Source: Armadillidium nasatum (taxonomy: Eukaryota; Arthropoda; Malacostraca; Isopoda; Armadillidiidae). Taken from it: a stretch of DNA of 64,000 nucleotides. Numbering within the stretch: the stretch's first letter is position 1; the number at the start of each line of letters is the position of its first letter. The notes under the pieces are model-generated. The model saw nothing but the letters and a program-made list of their open reading frames with translations. It did not search any database and had not been told where the DNA came from. The position numbers and the translations under genes were made by a program. The stretch is from the NCBI GenBank assembly GCA_009176605.1, contig SEYY01000958.1, positions 26,369 through 90,368 of the forward strand, read 5' to 3'. This document shows, one piece after another, positions 61,379 to 64,000 of the stretch.

Positions 61379-62439
61379 GTAAAGTTATTGTAGATTATAT
61401 TAAACCTAAATTCACTTTTCAACTGAATAATTTTCTGTCCTTATTCTTCATGATATGAAATTATAAGACGTTATTAAAAGTATCAACCATGCACATTACC
61501 TTATCCATACACGAATGATTTCAACATGAACACAGAGAATGACAACTGTCAATCATTTAACTGCTCGGACCAATCTAAGTTATACATATGTAGTTTTATT
61601 ATAATTAAATGTTTCTTGGATTATTCAGCAGTTATAAATAACACAGGTCTGCAAAATTTAAGTTTTGAAATAAATTCACTTTTAGGTCTTCATTATATTG
61701 GATTTGTGGTATTATTTTATAATATGACAGGTTATTCCCTCAGAAATAGCTATTTTACAAAGGGGTATAAAGTTTTAAAAACAACAAAATTGCCAAAATT
61801 TCTTAAATAAAATTAATTTCTAATGCATGAATGGGGATACAGAGAGTACCAAATTTGTATCTAAAATAAGGCAAAAGCATACAAATATAGTTTAAAATCA
61901 GTTTGTCTTCATAATATTGTTTCCTGTTTTCATCATTGGATCTTTTGGAAATGAGAAAAGTATTTTTTTAAAGGGTTAACCTTCTTAAATCTAAATTTCT
62001 TGCATGAAACGGTTCTATGGTATTTGTGTGTGTGTGTGTGTGTGTGTGTTTTTTAAAGGGGTTTAAACAGCCCCTGCACCTTTTTTTTTTTTAAAACTAA
62101 ATCCTTCATAAAATACACATTTCATATATTTGTTTGTTTTTTTCGCTAAAGAATTGGGAACATGTAGCAATCAAAAGAACATTAGATAAAGCTAATACAT
62201 GTGGTATAGGCAGTTTGAATCGCCTAAAGTCATTTGAAGTTTTGAAATTTTATTTTTTTTTCCAAATTTTGCTCTTCAAGTGATTTGTTCTATAGGAACT
62301 TCATATATTTCCTTGATCAAACTTCGTGAATATCTTCCCCCAACTGTATCTAATTCAATAAAAAAAGTTTGAAAAACATGTATTTACTCATTTGTTTTTT
62401 GTTTTTTTGGCAATTTTTTTTCTCAGGAGAGTGCTATTT
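61379..62439. other. Par-3 intron, no gene; short (TG)n
   Basis: AT-rich intron with a 22-bp (TG)n run at 62028-62049 and several T/A homopolymers. The 94-codon ATG frame at 61526-61810 is rich in Ile, Asn and Phe and has no recognisable content. Confidence 0.5.
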
Positions 62440-63500
62440 CAAGTAAATTGCATAAACATATGACTCCAAATGTCATTTATAAAGTACATTCCATGTTTAA
62501 GTGGTCATATCTCAGTAACCATTTGGAGTTATGGTAAACTAATTTCATATTTGGAATCAGGTGAACATTTTCTATAAAGATTTACCCAAAAAATTTTTAC
62601 ATTTAAAAAAATTTTTTTTTTGTAGTTGCTATATATATCGCCATATTCAAGGTCATTTGACAGGTGTCACTTAAATAGACTTTTCCTCAGGAACCGATTG
62701 GAATTATAAGAAACTAATTGCAGATTTGGAATCAGTAAAGACTTTACTAAAAAACTGCTGAAAAAAAAAAAAAAAAGTTCAAAAAATATTTTCACCCTTA
62801 AAAGTTAAGGTTGATCATTTGTAGGGTACCCATTTGAGATTTTTTTGAGTGGTTATATTTCAGTAACCATTTGGAATTATGGAAATCTAATTACATATTT
62901 GGAATCAGGAGAAAATTTGCTATAAAAATATAGATTTTTCTTTAAAAATAAAATAAAATAAATAAATAAATAAATTCTTTGTAGTTGTCATATGCCGCCA
63001 GATTCAAGGTCATTTGACAGATGTCACTTGAAAAGTCTTTTTCTCAAGAACCGCTTGGGAATTTGAAAAACTAATTACAGATTTGAAATCAGCATAGATT
63101 TCACTTAAAAAATAGTTCAAAAAGAAAACGGATTGGAGAAATTTTTACCCCCAAAAATTTTGGCATTCCCCAATTTAAAATTTTTTTTTTGGCTCATACC
63201 ACACTTTGAGCTGTCATATCTCAGTATTCATTTGGAATTATGGAAATCTAACTACATATTTTGAATCAGAAAATTTTCTATTGAAATGTCAAATATTTTT
63301 TAAAACCCTTAAAAATAAAAAGAAATTTTTTTGTTACTACTCACAGAGCGAGGCTTAGAGAGGAGTTTCAAGGTCATTCAATAGGTGTCACTTTAAAAGT
63401 CTTTTCCTCAGAAACTGCTTTGAATTTTAAAAGACTAATTAAAGATTTGGAATTGGCATAGATTTTACAAAAAAACTGCTGAAAAAAAAATATTTGGGAA
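62440..63500. repeat. Six ~180-bp repeat monomers in alternating A/B order
   Basis: A CTCAGxAACCxxTTGGAATTAT block with downstream AAACTAAT and ATTTGGAATCAG recurs at 62511, 62686, 62859, 63043, 63220 and 63407 (spacings 175, 173, 184, 177, 187). Odd copies are preceded by TCATATCTCAG, even copies by CAAGGTCATTTGACAGGTGTCAC and end in CTGCTGAAAAAA. So a ~357-bp A+B dimer is repeated three times. Confidence 0.85.
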
Positions 63501-64000
63501 AGTTTTTAATCCCCAAAAATGAGGAACCCTTACTAGGAGGGTCCTCTGAAGCATTTCAGGAGTCCAGGAACATCAGAGCAGTCCTCTAGATTGTCTATTT
63601 GTGAGGAAAGCTGTTCAAATTCTTCCTCTTTCTCTAAGCCATGAAACTGATGTTCCTTTAGCTAATATATTTTTCCTTCAACTGTGAGCCTAAAAGTTCT
63701 GCTGAATCTTTAGAAAGGCCCAAGTTACTCACCAAATCATTCAATTTGGACTGTGTGAAATACTGAGGTTCTTCACAACCAGGATTACAAACATCATCTT
63801 TGTTACTATTATTGCCTCTATTTCCAAATCATCACAAACATCAACTAAGTTTGCTGTAGAAGAAGGAACAGGTATTTCTGTTTCATGGGGCACAGGACGT
63901 ATTGCAGGTTTTACCTATGGTACATAATGTCCTTTTTTGTTTTTTAAGTTAGTGCCTCTCACATTACATGAAAAAAATTAAAAATCATCGCTGTGATTTT
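63501..64000 (-). pseudogene. Decayed ORF remnant of unknown repeat family
   Basis: Minus-strand reading in two frames gives coding-like wording: TEIPVPSSTANLVDVCDDLE, then QYFTQSKLNDLVSNLGLSKD and SAELLGSQLKEKYI, then in another frame KEEEFEQLSSQIDNLEDCSD and VPGLLKCFRGPS before a stop near 63534. This looks like the N-terminal part of a repetitive arthropod ORF (possibly of mobile-element origin) whose family I cannot name. It is probably linked to the 180-bp repeats that follow it on the minus strand. Confidence 0.35.

Noticed and set aside
61526-61810. 94-codon ORF after exon F as a further exon or gene
   Set aside because: No acceptor in phase, low-complexity composition, does not continue Par-3 wording.
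62028-62049. (TG)n as regulatory Z-DNA element
   Set aside because: Only about 11 units; ordinary microsatellite.

Overview
This is eukaryotic genomic DNA, almost certainly from an arthropod. A decapod or isopod crustacean is my best guess, but only an inference: the introns are AT-rich and full of mobile elements, and there are about 22 long (TA)n microsatellites plus a 0.68-kb (TC)n array. There is no sign of bacterial or organellar DNA and I found no tRNA, rRNA or CRISPR array. One 100-base run of N (13901-14000) is an assembly gap.

The single host gene I recognise is par-3 (bazooka), a scaffold of the apical PAR polarity complex. Six internal exons lie on the plus strand (4226-4455, 20099-20344, 20424-20526, 20611-20819, 47906-47968, 61241-61378). 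They join in frame and encode PDZ2, PDZ3 and the region just after PDZ3. The 5' exons (N-terminal domain, PDZ1) and 3' exons (aPKC-binding region) lie outside. About 57 kb of gene carries under 1 kb of exon here.

Layout. 0.3-3.8 kb: two Ty3/Gypsy fragments and a nearly intact Penelope-like element with a GIY-YIG endonuclease. 4.1-20.1 kb: exon A, then an intron with three copies (minus strand) of a non-LTR retrotransposon I label TA-A, a tiny 3' stub of a second non-LTR family (TA-B), a Penelope fragment, hAT-like fragments, an LTR-element fragment and the TC/TA arrays. 20.1-20.8 kb: exons B-D. 21.7-22.8 kb: dead mariner. 23.9-35.1 kb: an LTR-bounded Gypsy element (minus) with gag, protease, RT, RNase H, integrase and an extra ORF after integrase. 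35.6-42.9 kb: a mosaic of Gypsy (+), non-LTR (-), Gypsy (-) and BEL/Pao (+) pieces. 43.0-43.7 kb: a 65-bp minisatellite between two (TA)n arrays. 43.8-47.1 kb: TA-B copy 1. 47.9 kb: exon E. 49.4-52.7 kb: a CR1-like element with an SGNH-hydrolase ORF1. 53.5-56.1 kb: TA-B copy 2. 58.3-61.0 kb: TA-A copy 4 (plus). 61.2 kb: exon F. 62.4-63.5 kb: a dimeric ~180-bp repeat; 63.5-64.0 kb: a decayed unknown ORF.

Most notable: (i) TA-A elements carry an N-terminal 2A-like ribosome-skipping motif (GDIEKNPGP) followed by a PHD-like zinc finger, have a strikingly G-poor sense strand, and are embedded in (TA)n; (ii) (TA)n is the shared neighbour of unrelated inserts (TA-A, TA-B, Gypsy LTR, minisatellite), suggesting a landing pad or an assembly breakpoint; (iii) par-3 splice sites sit directly in or against (TA)n arrays; (iv) two LTR elements carry a post-integrase ORF with a candidate SGNH-like Asp-x-x-His signature.
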